From the NCBI GenBank assembly GCA_032718475.1, contig JAUCBJ010009098.1, positions 1-57,005 of the forward strand: a stretch of DNA of 57,005 nucleotides, in the 5' to 3' direction. The translations under genes and the position numbers were made by a program. Under the pieces are notes generated by a model. It saw only the letters and a list, made by a program, of their open reading frames with translations. It was not told where the DNA came from and ran no database searches. Below are positions 25,401 through 36,900 of this stretch, piece by piece (positions within the stretch are counted from its first letter, which is position 1; each line of letters opens with the position of its first letter). This stretch comes from Nemertoderma westbladi (Eukaryota > Xenacoelomorpha > Nemertodermatida > Nemertodermatidae).

Positions 25401-28243
25401 GACTTTCTTACCTTTAGGAACCCGCGGACTTCCAAAAGGACTTTCTTACCTTTAGGAACCCGTGGACTTCCAAAAGGACTTCCTTACCTTTAGGTACCCG
25501 TGGACTTCCAAAAGGACTTCCTTACCTTTAGGAACCCGTGGACTTCCAAAAGGACTTCCTTACCTTTAGGAACCCGTGGACTTCCAAAAGGACTTCCTTA
25601 CCTTTAGGAACCCGCGGACTTCCAAAAAGACTTACTTACCTTTAGGAACCCGCGGACTTCCAAAAGGACTTCCTTACCTTTAGGAACCCGTGGACTTCCA
25701 AAAGGACTTCCTTACCTTTAGGAACCCGTGGACTTCCAAAAGGACTTCCTTACCTTTAGGAACCCGCGGACTTCCAAAAAGACTTACTTACCTTTAGGAA
25801 CCCGCGGACTTCCAAAAGGACTTCCTTACCTTTAGGAACCCGTGGACTTCCAAAAGGACTTCCTTACCTTTAGGAATCCGCGGTCTTCCAAAAGGACTTC
25901 CTTACCTTTAGGAACCCGTGGACTTCCAAAAGGACTTCCTTACCTTTAGGAACCCGCGGACTTCCAAAAGGACTTCCTTACCTTTAGGAACCCGTGGACT
26001 TCCAAAAGGACTTCCTTACCTTTAGGAACCCGCGGTCTTCCAAAAGGACTTCCTTACCTTTAGGTACCCGTGGACTTCCAAAAGGACTTCCTTACCTTTA
26101 GGAACCCGCGGTCTTCCAAAAGGACTTATTTACCTTTAGGAATCCGCGGACTTCCAAAAGGACTTCCTTACCTTTAGGTACCCGTGGACTTCCAAAAGGA
26201 CTTCCTTACCTTTAGGAATCCGCGGTCTTCCAAAAGGACTTCCTTACCTTTAGGTACCCGTGGACTTCCAAAAGGACTTCCTTACCTTTAGGAACCCGCG
26301 GTCTTCCAAAAGGACTTATTTACCTTTAGGAATCCGCGGACTTCCAAAAGGACTTCCTTACCTTTAGGAACCCGCGGTCTTCCAAAAGGACTTCCTTACC
26401 TTTAGGAATCCGCGGTCTTCCAAAAGGACTTCCTTACCTTTAGGAACCCGCTGGCTTCCAAAAGGCTTTCTTACCTTTAGGAACCCGCGGTCTTCCAAAA
26501 GGACTTCCTTACCTTTAGGAATCCGCGGTCTTCCAAAAGGACTTCCTTACCTTTAGGAATCCGCGGTCTTCCAAAAGGACTTCCTTACCTTTAGGAACCC
26601 GCGGTCTTCCAAAAGGACTTCCTTACCTTTAGGAACCCGTGGACTTCCAAAAGGACTTCCTTACCTTTAGGAATCCGTGGACTTCCAAAAGGACTTCCTT
26701 ACCTTTAGGTACCCGTGGACTTCCAAAAGGACTTCCTTACCTTTAGGAACCCGCGGACTTCCAAAAGGACTTCCTTACCTTTAGGAATCCGCGATCTTCC
26801 AAAAGGACTTCCTTACCTTTAGGAACCCGCGGACTTCCAAAAGGACTTCCTTACCTTTAGGAACCCGTGGACTTCCAAAAGGACTTCCTTACCTTTAGGA
26901 ACCCGTGGAGTTCCAAAAGGACTTCCTTACCTTTAGGAATCCGTGGACTTCCAAAAGGACTTCCTTACCTTTAGGAACCCGTGGACTTCCAAAAGGACTT
27001 TCTTACCTTTAGGAATCCGTGGAGTTCCAAAAGGACTTCCTTACCTTTAGGAACCCGCGGACTTCCAAAAGGACTTTCTTACCTTTAGGAATCCGCGATC
27101 TTCCAAAAGGACTTCCTTACCTTTAGGAACCCGCGGACTTCCAAAAGGACTTCCTTACCTTTAGGAATCCGTGGACTTCCAAAAGGACTTCCTTACCTTT
27201 AGGAACCCGTGGACTTCCAAAAAGACTTCCTTACCTTTAGGAATCCGTGGTCTTCCAAAAGGACTTCCTTACCTTTAGGAACCCGTGGAGTTCCAAAAGG
27301 ACTTCCTTACCTTTAGGAATCCGTGGACTTCCAAAAGGACTTCCTTACCTTTAGGAACCCGTGGACTTCCAAAAGGACTTCCTTACCTTTAGGAACCCGC
27401 GGACTTCCAAAAGGACTTCCTTACCTTTAGGAACCCGTGGACTTCCAAAAGGACTTCCTTACCTTTAGGAATCCGCGGTCTTCCAAAAGGACTTCCTTAC
27501 CTTTAGGAACCCGCGGTCTTCCAAAAGGACTTCCTTACCGTCAGGAACCCGTGGACTTCAAAAAGGACTTCCTTACCTTTAGGAACCCGCGGACTTCCAA
27601 AAGGACTTCCTTACATTTAGGAATCCGTGGACTTCCAAAAGGACTTCCTTACCTTTAGGAACCCGCGGCGTTCCAAAAGGACTTCCTTACCTTTAGGAAC
27701 CCGCGGCGTTCCAAAAGGACTTCCTTACCGTCAGGAACCCGTGGACTTCCTTACATTTAGGAACCCGCGGACTTCCAAAAGGACTTCCTTACCTTTAGGA
27801 ACCCGTGGACTTCCAAAAGGACTTCCTTACCTTTAGGAACCCGCGGCGTTCCAAAAGGACTTCCTTACCTTTAGGAACCCGCGGCGTTCCAAAAGGACTT
27901 CCTTACCGTCAGGAACCCGTGGACTTCCAAAAGGACTTCCTTACCTTTAGGAACCCGTGGACTTCCAAAAGGACTTCCTTACCTTTAGGAACCCGTAGAC
28001 TTCCAAAAGGACTTCCTTACCTTTAGGAACCCGTAGACTTCCAAAAGGACTTCCTTACCTTTAGGAACCCGCGGTCTTCCAAAAGGACTTCCTTACCTTT
28101 AGGAACCCGTGGACTTCCAAAAGGACTTCCTTACCTTTAGGAACCCGTGGACTTCCAAAAGGACTTCCTTACCTTTAGGAACCCGTGGACTTCCAAAAGG
28201 ACTTCCTTACCTTTAGGAACCCGTGGACTTCCAAAAGGACTTC
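10406..28243 (-). repeat. 38-bp intronic minisatellite, about 469 copies, made of exon end plus 5' splice site
   Basis: Head-to-tail 38-bp units fill the last CKAP5 intron; only 48 bp at its 3' end (10358-10405) is unique. On the gene strand each unit reads GAAGTCCTTTTGGAAGTCC, then ACGGGTTCCTAAAG, then GTAAG. The first 33 nt equal the end of the upstream exon and the last 5 equal the start of the intron. Units differ at a few sites (CAC/CGC, C/G in the + strand GACTTCC, CCC/TCC, TTTAGG/GTCAGG), and these variants recur in higher-order blocks. Short ORFs of 69-111 codons within it are by-products of the repeat. Confidence 0.98.
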
Positions 28244-28335
28244 ATCCAAATTGAGATCGGAGAAGAAACCATCTGATTTCATCCGTTTCCACAAACATTT
28301 CATAGGTAAGTTGATATGTCGGTCGTCTACCATAT
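28211..28335 (-). CDS. CKAP5: CKAP5/XMAP215 homologue, exon whose 3' end seeded the 38-bp satellite
   Basis: This 125-bp exon (2 bases plus 41 codons) follows acceptor CATTTCTAG. It encodes MVDDRHINLPMKCLWKRMKS, then DGFFSDLNLD and EVLLEVHGFLK, ending at donor CTAAAG|GTAAGG. Human has LVMKCLWRMVRLL...INLDRILLDIHIFMK here, so the assignment is firm. The last 33 nt (28211-28243) plus the first 5 intron nt are identical to the consensus of the adjacent 38-bp minisatellite, so the true donor is the first of hundreds of copies. Reading through the first donor gives a stop codon 33 nt into the intron (TCC TAA), so only the first copy gives full-length protein. Confidence 0.92.
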
Positions 28336-28342
28336 CTAGAAA

Positions 28343-28388
28343 TGAAAGTAGACATTAGTGTAACTGAAAGTAGACATTAGTGTCACTG
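28343..28388 (-). repeat. 22-bp minisatellite, two units next to the 3' splice site
   Basis: Two units of the same 22-bp repeat lie a few bases from the acceptor. The real intron end, ACACTAATGTCTACTTTCAT followed by TTCTAG, is itself a diverged unit, so the array arose from or merged with the authentic branch-point/acceptor region. Confidence 0.9.
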
Positions 28389-30277
28389 ATGATGATGATC
28401 GGCTTGCACTAGGGTGCAGTGCCGGCGGCCCCAGAAACATAGCGCCCCCAGATCTTGCGGTCAGCCATACAATTTCCTAATTCATTCCTGTTCTCAAGTC
28501 CTGTGTCCTTGAGCAGGCGTTTGAGGAAAGTCATTGGCTGTCCACCACGTCTATTCTCGCCAGCAGGCTGCCACAGCACAAGGTTGTGTACAGGTTGATC
28601 CTGCCGGCGGAAACAGTGCCCAGCAAGCATTAGACGGCGTTTCTGCAGGGGGATGCTAGGTCTTGGCAATGAGATGTTACCATATTTATATAACACCTCA
28701 TTGCTTATGTGTGCATCATATGCTATGTTGTGCACCCGGCGAAGCATCCTGGTGTATGTGCCATCCAAGGACCTGGTGTCTTCAGCAGTTAGAGCCCAGC
28801 ATGGGCTGCCATAGAGCAGCACAGGCTCCACTGCTGCACGGAAAAGGCGTACCTTTAAAGAGCATGAGATGTCAGAGCTCTTCCAGATCCTGGATAGCTT
28901 GTGGATTGCGGACCAGGCTTTCCCTTTGCGAATTCGGAGATCTTCATCAGACCTCCGAACCCATGATCCAAGGTAGCAGAAGTCGTTCACATGACTTACC
29001 AGTCCATCCAGCGATTGAATGTTATCCCAATCAATTTTCTGCTGATCTGAATCCATGTTTACTGTCAGAATTTTGGTCTTTGTGCTATTCACAAAGAGGC
29101 CAACACTAGATGCAGCCTCCTCTAAGCTAGATAGCAGCTTCTGTGCTCCTTCTAATGTCTCTGACAGTAAACCAAGGTCATCTGCAAAGTCAAAGTCGGT
29201 TAGATGTTCTGCTGAGGAACCACGTCTACGGCTACCTGATGGTGGAGATATTTCCACCCCATCAGCTTCATGAAGATCGAGTGATGTCCGCAGCACATAG
29301 TCCACCACAATAATGAAGAGGAACGGGGCTAATGTGTCTCCTTGAAGGACACCCCAGAGAACCTCAAATGGGTCTGTGTCTCCATCAGTAGTGGATACAA
29401 AGGTCGTGGAACCGTCATATACTGATCTGATTGCATTAATGATCTCATTGGGGATCCCATATGCCTGAAGAATTTGGAACATGCGTTTCTGTGCTCCTTC
29501 TAATGTCTCTGACAGTAAACCAAGGTCATCTGCAAAGTCAAGGTCGGTTAGATGTTCTGCTGGGGAACCACGTCTACGGCTACCTGATGGTGGAGATATT
29601 TCCACCCCATCAGCTTCATGAAGATCGAGTGATGTCCGCAGCACATAGTCCACCACAATAATGAAGAGGAACGGGGCTAATGTGTCTCCTTGAAGGACAC
29701 CCCAGAGAACCTCAAATGGGTCTGTGTCTCCATCAGTAGTGGATACAAAGGTCGTGGAACCGTCATATACTGATCTGATTGCATTAATGATCTCATTGGG
29801 GATCCCATATGCCTCAAGAATTTGGACCATGCGTGGGCGTGACACGGAATCGAAGGCCTTGAAGAAATCCACAAATATGACAGCCAAATGTCTGTCTTTC
29901 TTTGTAGAAACCTCTTCAATAATCCTTCTAAGTGCCAGAATGGGTTCAAAGGTACCTCTACCTTTTCGAAACCCATTTTGATTCCCACGCAAGAGTCTTT
30001 CTACAGGATCCCTAATGCGATTCAGCATTATTCTGTTGAATAATTTAGCTGCAATTGAGATTAGACTAATTCCACGATATGAACCAAAATAGGAGAGGTT
30101 GCCCTTCTTTGGAACGGGTGTTAGCCGATTAGTCTTCAGTTCTTGTGGTGCAATCTTAGTGCGGTACATTTCTACTAGGATAGGGTGGGCTAGTTGAAGG
30201 CATTCTCTGATCTTAAAGACCTCGGGAGGCACATCATCAACACCAGATGCCCTATTGGTTTTAATGTCATTCGAAGC
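28389..30277 (-). mobile_element. 5'-truncated APE-type LINE with RT and C-terminal domain, RT core duplicated in tandem
   Basis: An open frame of about 620 codons encodes a non-LTR reverse transcriptase. It starts in the segment before RT motif A (KTNRASGVDDVPPEVFK), then has VIFVDFFKAFDSV (motif A), GVLQGDTLAPFLFIIVVDYV (motif B) and FADDLGLL (motif C). It ends with a conserved C-terminal region (AGHCFRRQDQPVHNLVLWQP, GGQPMTFLKRLLKDTGLENR). The endonuclease half is missing. A 348-bp in-frame tandem duplication (29489-29836 and 29141-29488) gives two copies of motifs B and C. The 3' end is a short (ATC)n tail at 28389-28400. A possible 10-bp target duplication, AGTGTCACTG, flanks it at 28379-28388 and 30278-30287, although the host array itself repeats that string. 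I cannot assign a clade with confidence; RTE-like is a guess. Confidence 0.9.
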
Positions 30278-30653
30278 AGTGTCACTGAAAGTAGACATTA
30301 GTGTCACTGAAAGTAGACATTAGTGTCACTGAAAGTAGACATTAGTGTCACTGAAAGTAGACATTAGTGTCACTGAAAGTAGACATTAGTGTCACTGAAA
30401 GTAGACATTAGTGTAACTGAAAGTATACATTAGTGTAACTGAAAGTAGACATTAGTGTCACTGAAAGTAGACATTAGTGTCACTGAAAGTAGACATTAGT
30501 GTCACTGAAAGTAGACATTAGTGTCACTGAAAGTAGACATTAGTGTCACTGAAAGTAGACATTAGTGTCACTGAAAGTAGACATTAGTGTCACTGAAAGT
30601 AGACATTAGTGTCACTGAAAGTAGACATTAGTGTCACTGAAAGTAGATATTAA
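30278..30653 (-). repeat. 22-bp minisatellite, about 17 copies (main block)
   Basis: Units on the gene strand read ACTAATGTCTACTTTCAG then TGAC. They contain a branch-site-like CACTAAT and a pyrimidine-rich TCTACTTTCAG resembling a 3' splice site. The block is in the intron between the exons at 30695 and 28335. A LINE insertion separates it from the two units beside the acceptor. Confidence 0.95.
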
Positions 30654-30694
30654 TATAAAACGTGTATTTATCTGTAATCGAGCAGGCGACTGAC

Positions 30695-30893
30695 CGGTTT
30701 TGAGTCCGTCAGTGAGGAGTTTTATAAGAACACAGGTGACGTCGGTACAGTGGCAGTTGAGAACCGTGCGGATGAGTATGCAGTTAAAGGAACGAACGAG
30801 TTGGGAAGATTGATCGTCGTTGTTGAGAAAACGAGAATCTGTCATCAGGTTGAAGTAGATCTGTAGACAGTCGCGCAAAACATCCCGGCTGAT
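30695..30893 (-). CDS. CKAP5: CKAP5/XMAP215 homologue, C-terminal domain exon
   Basis: This exon of 66 codons plus one base follows acceptor CCATCTATATAG. It starts ISRDVLRDCLQIYFNLMTDS and continues through RFLNNDDQSSQLVRSFNCIL, VLNCHCTDVTCVLIKLLTDG and LKT. It aligns to human [22 protein letters not shown] and the following helices. I place the donor at AAACCG|GTCAGT: the joined protein then has the same length as human across the junction. An open frame continues past it into the intronic repeat, but those residues have no family counterpart. Confidence 0.87.
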
Positions 30894-30955
30894 CTATATA
30901 GATGGAGATAATATCCAGACAAGTGAAATAATGTTTCTCAAACCTACAACTATAA

Positions 30956-33900
30956 CACTCACCTCTCTATATAAGGAACACCAACCAATCAGCACTCACC
31001 TCTCTATATAAGGAACACCAACCAATCAGCACTCACCTCTCTATATAAGGAACACCAACCAATCAGCACTCACCTCTCTATATAAGGAACACCAACCAAT
31101 CAGCTCTCACCTCTCTATATAAGGAACACCAACCAATCAGCACTCACCTCTCTATATAAGGAACACCAACCAATCAGCACTCACCTCTCTATATAAGGAA
31201 CACCAACCAATCAGCACTCACCTCTCTATATAAGGAACACCAACCAATCAGCACTCACCTCTCTATATAAGGAACACCAACCAATCAGCACTCACCTCTC
31301 TATATAAGGAACACCAACCAATCAGCACTCACCTCTCTATATAAGGAACACCAACCAATCAGCACTCACCTCTCTATATAAGGAACACCAACCAATCAGC
31401 ACTCACCTCTCTATATAAGGAACACCAACCAATCAGCACTCACCTCTCTATATAAGGAACACCAACCAATCAGCACTCACCTCTCTATATAAGGAACACC
31501 AACCAATCAGCACTCACCTCTCTATATAAGGAACACCAACCAATCAGCACTCACCTCTCTATATAAGGAACACCAACCAATCAGCACTCACCTCTCTATA
31601 TAAGGAACACCAACCAATCAGCACTCACCTCTCTATATAAGGAACACCAACCAATCAGCACTCACCTCTCTATATAAGGAACACCAACCAATCAGCACTC
31701 ACCTCTCTATATAAGGAACACCAACCAATCAGCATCACCTCTCTATATAAGGAACACCAACCAATCAGCACTCACCTCTCTATATAAGGAACACCAACCA
31801 ATCAGCATCACCTCTCTATATAAGGAACACCAACCAATCAGCACTCACCTCTCTATATAAGGAACACCAACCAATCAGCACTCACCTCTCTATATAAGGA
31901 ACACCAACCAATCAGCACTCACCTCTCTATATAAGGAACACCAACCAATCAGCACTCACCTCTCTATATAAGGAACACCAACCAATCAGCACTCACCTCT
32001 CTATATAAGGAACACCAACCAATCAGCACTCACCTCTCTATATAAGGAACACCAACCAATCAGCACTCACCTCTCTATATAAGGAACACCAACCAATCAG
32101 CACTCACCTCTCTATATAAGGAACACCAACCAATCAGCACTCACCTCTCTATATAAGGAACACCAACCAATCAGCACTCACCTCTCTATATAAGGAACAC
32201 CAACCAATCAGCACTCACCTCTCTATATAAGGAACACCAACCAATCAGCACTCACCTCTCTATATAAGGAACACCAACCAATCAGCACTCACCTCTCTAT
32301 ATAAGGAACACCAACCAATCAGCACTCACCTCTCTATATAAGGAACACCAACCAATCAGCACTCACCTCTCTATATAAGGAACACCAACCAATCAGCACT
32401 CACCTCTCTATATAAGGAACACCAACCAATCAGCACTCACCTCTCTATATAAGGAACACCAACCAATCAGCACTCACCTCTCTATATAAGGAACACCAAC
32501 CAATCAGCACTCACCTCTCTATATAAGGAACACCAACCAATCAGCACTCACCTCTCTATATAAGGAACACCAACCAATCAGCACTCACCTCTCTATATAA
32601 GGAACACCAACCAATCAGCACTCACCTCTCTATATAAGGAACACCAACCAATCAGCACTCACCTCTCTATATAAGGAACACCAACCAATCAGCACTCACC
32701 TCTCTATATAAGGAACACCAACCAATCAGCACTCACCTCTCTATATAAGGAACACCAACCAATCAGCACTCACCTCTCTATATAAGGAACACCAACCAAT
32801 CAGCACTCACCTCTCTATATAAGGAACACCAACCAATCAGCACTCACCTCTCTATATAAGGAACACCAACCAATCAGCACTCACCTCTCTATATAAGGAA
32901 CACCAACCAATCAGCACTCACCTCTCTATATAAGGAACACCAACCAATCAGCACTCACCTCTCTATATAAGGAACACCAACCAATCAGCACTCACCTCTC
33001 TATATAAGGAACACCAACCAATCAGCACTCACCTCTCTATATAAGGAACACCAACCAATCAGCACTCACCTCTCTATATAAGGAACACCAACCAATCAGC
33101 ACTCACCTCTCTATATAAGGAACACCAACCAATCAGCACTCACCTCTCTATATAAGGAACACCAACCAATCAGCACTCACCTCTCTATATAAGGAACACC
33201 AACCAATCAGCACTCACCTCTCTATATAAGGAACACCAACCAATCAGCACTCACCTCTCTATATAAGGAACACCAACCAATCAGCACTCACCTCTCTATA
33301 TAAGGAACACCAACCAATCAGCACTCACCTCTCTATATAAGGAACACCAACCAATCAGCACTCACCTCTCTATATAAGGAACACCAACCAATCAGCACTC
33401 ACCTCTCTATATAAGGAACACCAACCAATCAGCACTCACCTCTCTATATAAGGAACACCAACCAATCAGCACTCACCTCTCTATATAAGGAACACCAACC
33501 AATCAGCACTCACCTCTCTATATAAGGAACACCAACCAATCAGCACTCACCTCTCTATATAAGGAACACCAACCAATCAGCACTCACCTCTCTATATAAG
33601 GAACACCAACCAATCAGCACTCACCTCTCTATATAAGGAACACCAACCAATCAGCACTCACCTCTCTATATAAGGAACACCAACCAATCAGCACTCACCT
33701 CTCTATATAAGGAACACCAACCAATCAGCACTCACCTCTCTATATAAGGAACACCAACCAATCAGCACTCACCTCTCTATATAAGGAACACCAACCAATC
33801 AGCACTCACCTCTCTATATAAGGAACACCAACCAATCAGCACTCACCTCTCTATATAAGGAACACCAACCAATCAGCACTCACCTCTCTATATAAGGAAC

Positions 33901-36900
33901 ACCAACCAATCAGCACTCACCTCTCTATATAAGGAACACCAACCAATCAGCACTCACCTCTCTATATAAGGAACACCAACCAATCAGCACTCACCTCTCT
34001 ATATAAGGAACACCAACCAATCAGCACTCACCTCTCTATATAAGGAACACCAACCAATCAGCACTCACCTCTCTATATAAGGAACACCAACCAATCAGCA
34101 CTCACCTCTCTATATAAGGAACACCAACCAATCAGCACTCACCTCTCTATATAAGGAACACCAACCAATCAGCACTCACCTCTCTATATAAGGAACACCA
34201 ACCAATCAGCACTCACCTCTCTATATAAGGAACACCAACCAATCAGCACTCACCTCTCTATATAAGGAACACCAACCAATCAGCACTCACCTCTCTATAT
34301 AAGGAACACCAACCAATCAGCACTCACCTCTCTATATAAGGAACACCAACCAATCAGCACTCACCTCTCTATATAAGGAACACCAACCAATCAGCACTCA
34401 CCTCTCTATATAAGGAACACCAACCAATCAGCACTCACCTCTCTATATAAGGAACACCAACCAATCAGCACTCACCTCTCTATATAAGGAACACCAACCA
34501 ATCAGCACTCACCTCTCTATATAAGGAACACCAACCAATCAGCACTCACCTCTCTATATAAGGAACACCAACCAATCAGCACTCACCTCTCTATATAAGG
34601 AACACCAACCAATCAGCACTCACCTCTCTATATAAGGAACACCAACCAATCAGCACTCACCTCTCTATATAAGGAACACCAACCAATCAGCACTCACCTC
34701 TCTATATAAGGAACACCAACCAATCAGCACTCACCTCTCTATATAAGGAACACCAACCAATCAGCACTCACCTCTCTATATAAGGAACACCAACCAATCA
34801 GCACTCACCTCTCTATATAAGGAACACCAACCAATCAGCACTCACCTCTCTATATAAGGAACACCAACCAATCAGCACTCACCTCTCTATATAAGGAACA
34901 CCAACCAATCAGCACTCACCTCTCTATATAAGGAACACCAACCAATCAGCACTCACCTCTCTATATAAGGAACACCAACCAATCAGCACTCACCTCTCTA
35001 TATAAGGAACACCAACCAATCAGCACTCACCTCTCTATATAAGGAACACCAACCAATCAGCACTCACCTCTCTATATAAGGAACACCAACCAATCAGCAC
35101 TCACCTCTCTATATAAGGAACACCAACCAATCAGCACTCACCTCTCTATATAAGGAACACCAACCAATCAGCACTCACCTCTCTATATAAGGAACACCAA
35201 CCAATCAGCACTCACCTCTCTATATAAGGAACACCAACCAATCAGCACTCACCTCTCTATATAAGGAACACCAACCAATCAGCACTCACCTCTCTATATA
35301 AGGAACACCAACCAATCAGCACTCACCTCTCTATATAAGGAACACCAACCAATCAGCACTCACCTCTCTATATAAGGAACACCAACCAATCAGCACTCAC
35401 CTCTCTATATAAGGAACACCAACCAATCAGCACTCACCTCTCTATATAAGGAACACCAACCAATCAGCACTCACCTCTCTATATAAGGAACACCAACCAA
35501 TCAGCACTCACCTCTCTATATAAGGAACACCAACCAATCAGCACTCACCTCTCTATATAAGGAACACCAACCAATCAGCACTCACCTCTCTATATAAGGA
35601 ACACCAACCAATCAGCACTCACCTCTCTATATAAGGAACACCAACCAATCAGCACTCACCTCTCTATATAAGGAACACCAACCAATCAGCACTCACCTCT
35701 CTATATAAGGAACACCAACCAATCAGCACTCACCTCTCTATATAAGGAACACCAACCAATCAGCACTCACCTCTCTATATAAGGAACACCAACCAATCAG
35801 CACTCACCTCTCTATATAAGGAACACCAACCAATCAGCACTCACCTCTCTATATAAGGAACACCAACCAATCAGCACTCACCTCTCTATATAAGGAACAC
35901 CAACCAATCAGCACTCACCTCTCTATATAAGGAACACCAACCAATCAGCACTCACCTCTCTATATAAGGAACACCAACCAATCAGCACTCACCTCTCTAT
36001 ATAAGGAACACCAACCAATCAGCACTCACCTCTCTATATAAGGAACACCAACCAATCAGCACTCACCTCTCTATATAAGGAACACCAACCAATCAGCACT
36101 CACCTCTCTATATAAGGAACACCAACCAATCAGCACTCACCTCTCTATATAAGGAACACCAACCAATCAGCACTCACCTCTCTATATAAGGAACACCAAC
36201 CAATCAGCACTCACCTCTCTATATAAGGAACACCAACCAATCAGCACTCACCTCTCTATATAAGGAACACCAACCAATCAGCACTCACCTCTCTATATAA
36301 GGAACACCAACCAATCAGCACTCACCTCTCTATATAAGGAACACCAACCAATCAGCACTCACCTCTCTATATAAGGAACACCAACCAATCAGCACTCACC
36401 TCTCTATATAAGGAACACCAACCAATCAGCATCACCTCTCTATATAAGGAACACCAACCAATCAGCACTCACCTCTCTATATAAGGAACACCAACCAATC
36501 AGCACTCACCTCTCTATATAAGGAACACCAACCAATCAGCACTCACCTCTCTATATAAGGAACACCAACCAATCAGCACTCACCTCTCTATATAAGGAAC
36601 ACCAACCAATCAGCACTCACCTCTCTATATAAGGAACACCAACCAATCAGCACTCACCTCTCTATATAAGGAACACCAACCAATCAGCACTCACCTCTCT
36701 ATATAAGGAACACCAACCAATCAGCACTCACCTCTCTATATAAGGAACACCAACCAATCAGCACTCACCTCTCTATATAAGGAACACCAACCAATCAGCA
36801 CTCACCTCTCTATATAAGGAACACCAACCAATCAGCACTCACCTCTCTATATAAGGAACACCAACCAATCAGCACTCACCTCTCTATATAAGGAACACCA

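Noticed and set aside
12960-28026. Many 73-codon + frames (MDFQKDFLTFRNPW) as small genes
   Set aside because: They follow from six-unit stretches of the 38-bp repeat on the strand opposite the gene and recur wherever no variant stop occurs.
10406-28243. CRISPR array
   Set aside because: Units are contiguous with no unique spacers, and the context is a spliced animal gene.
30612-30694. Extension of the exon at 30695 into the 22-bp repeat (..QSPARLQINTRFILIST)
   Set aside because: The residues do not align to CKAP5. The donor GTCAGT at 30694 gives a join of the same length as in human.
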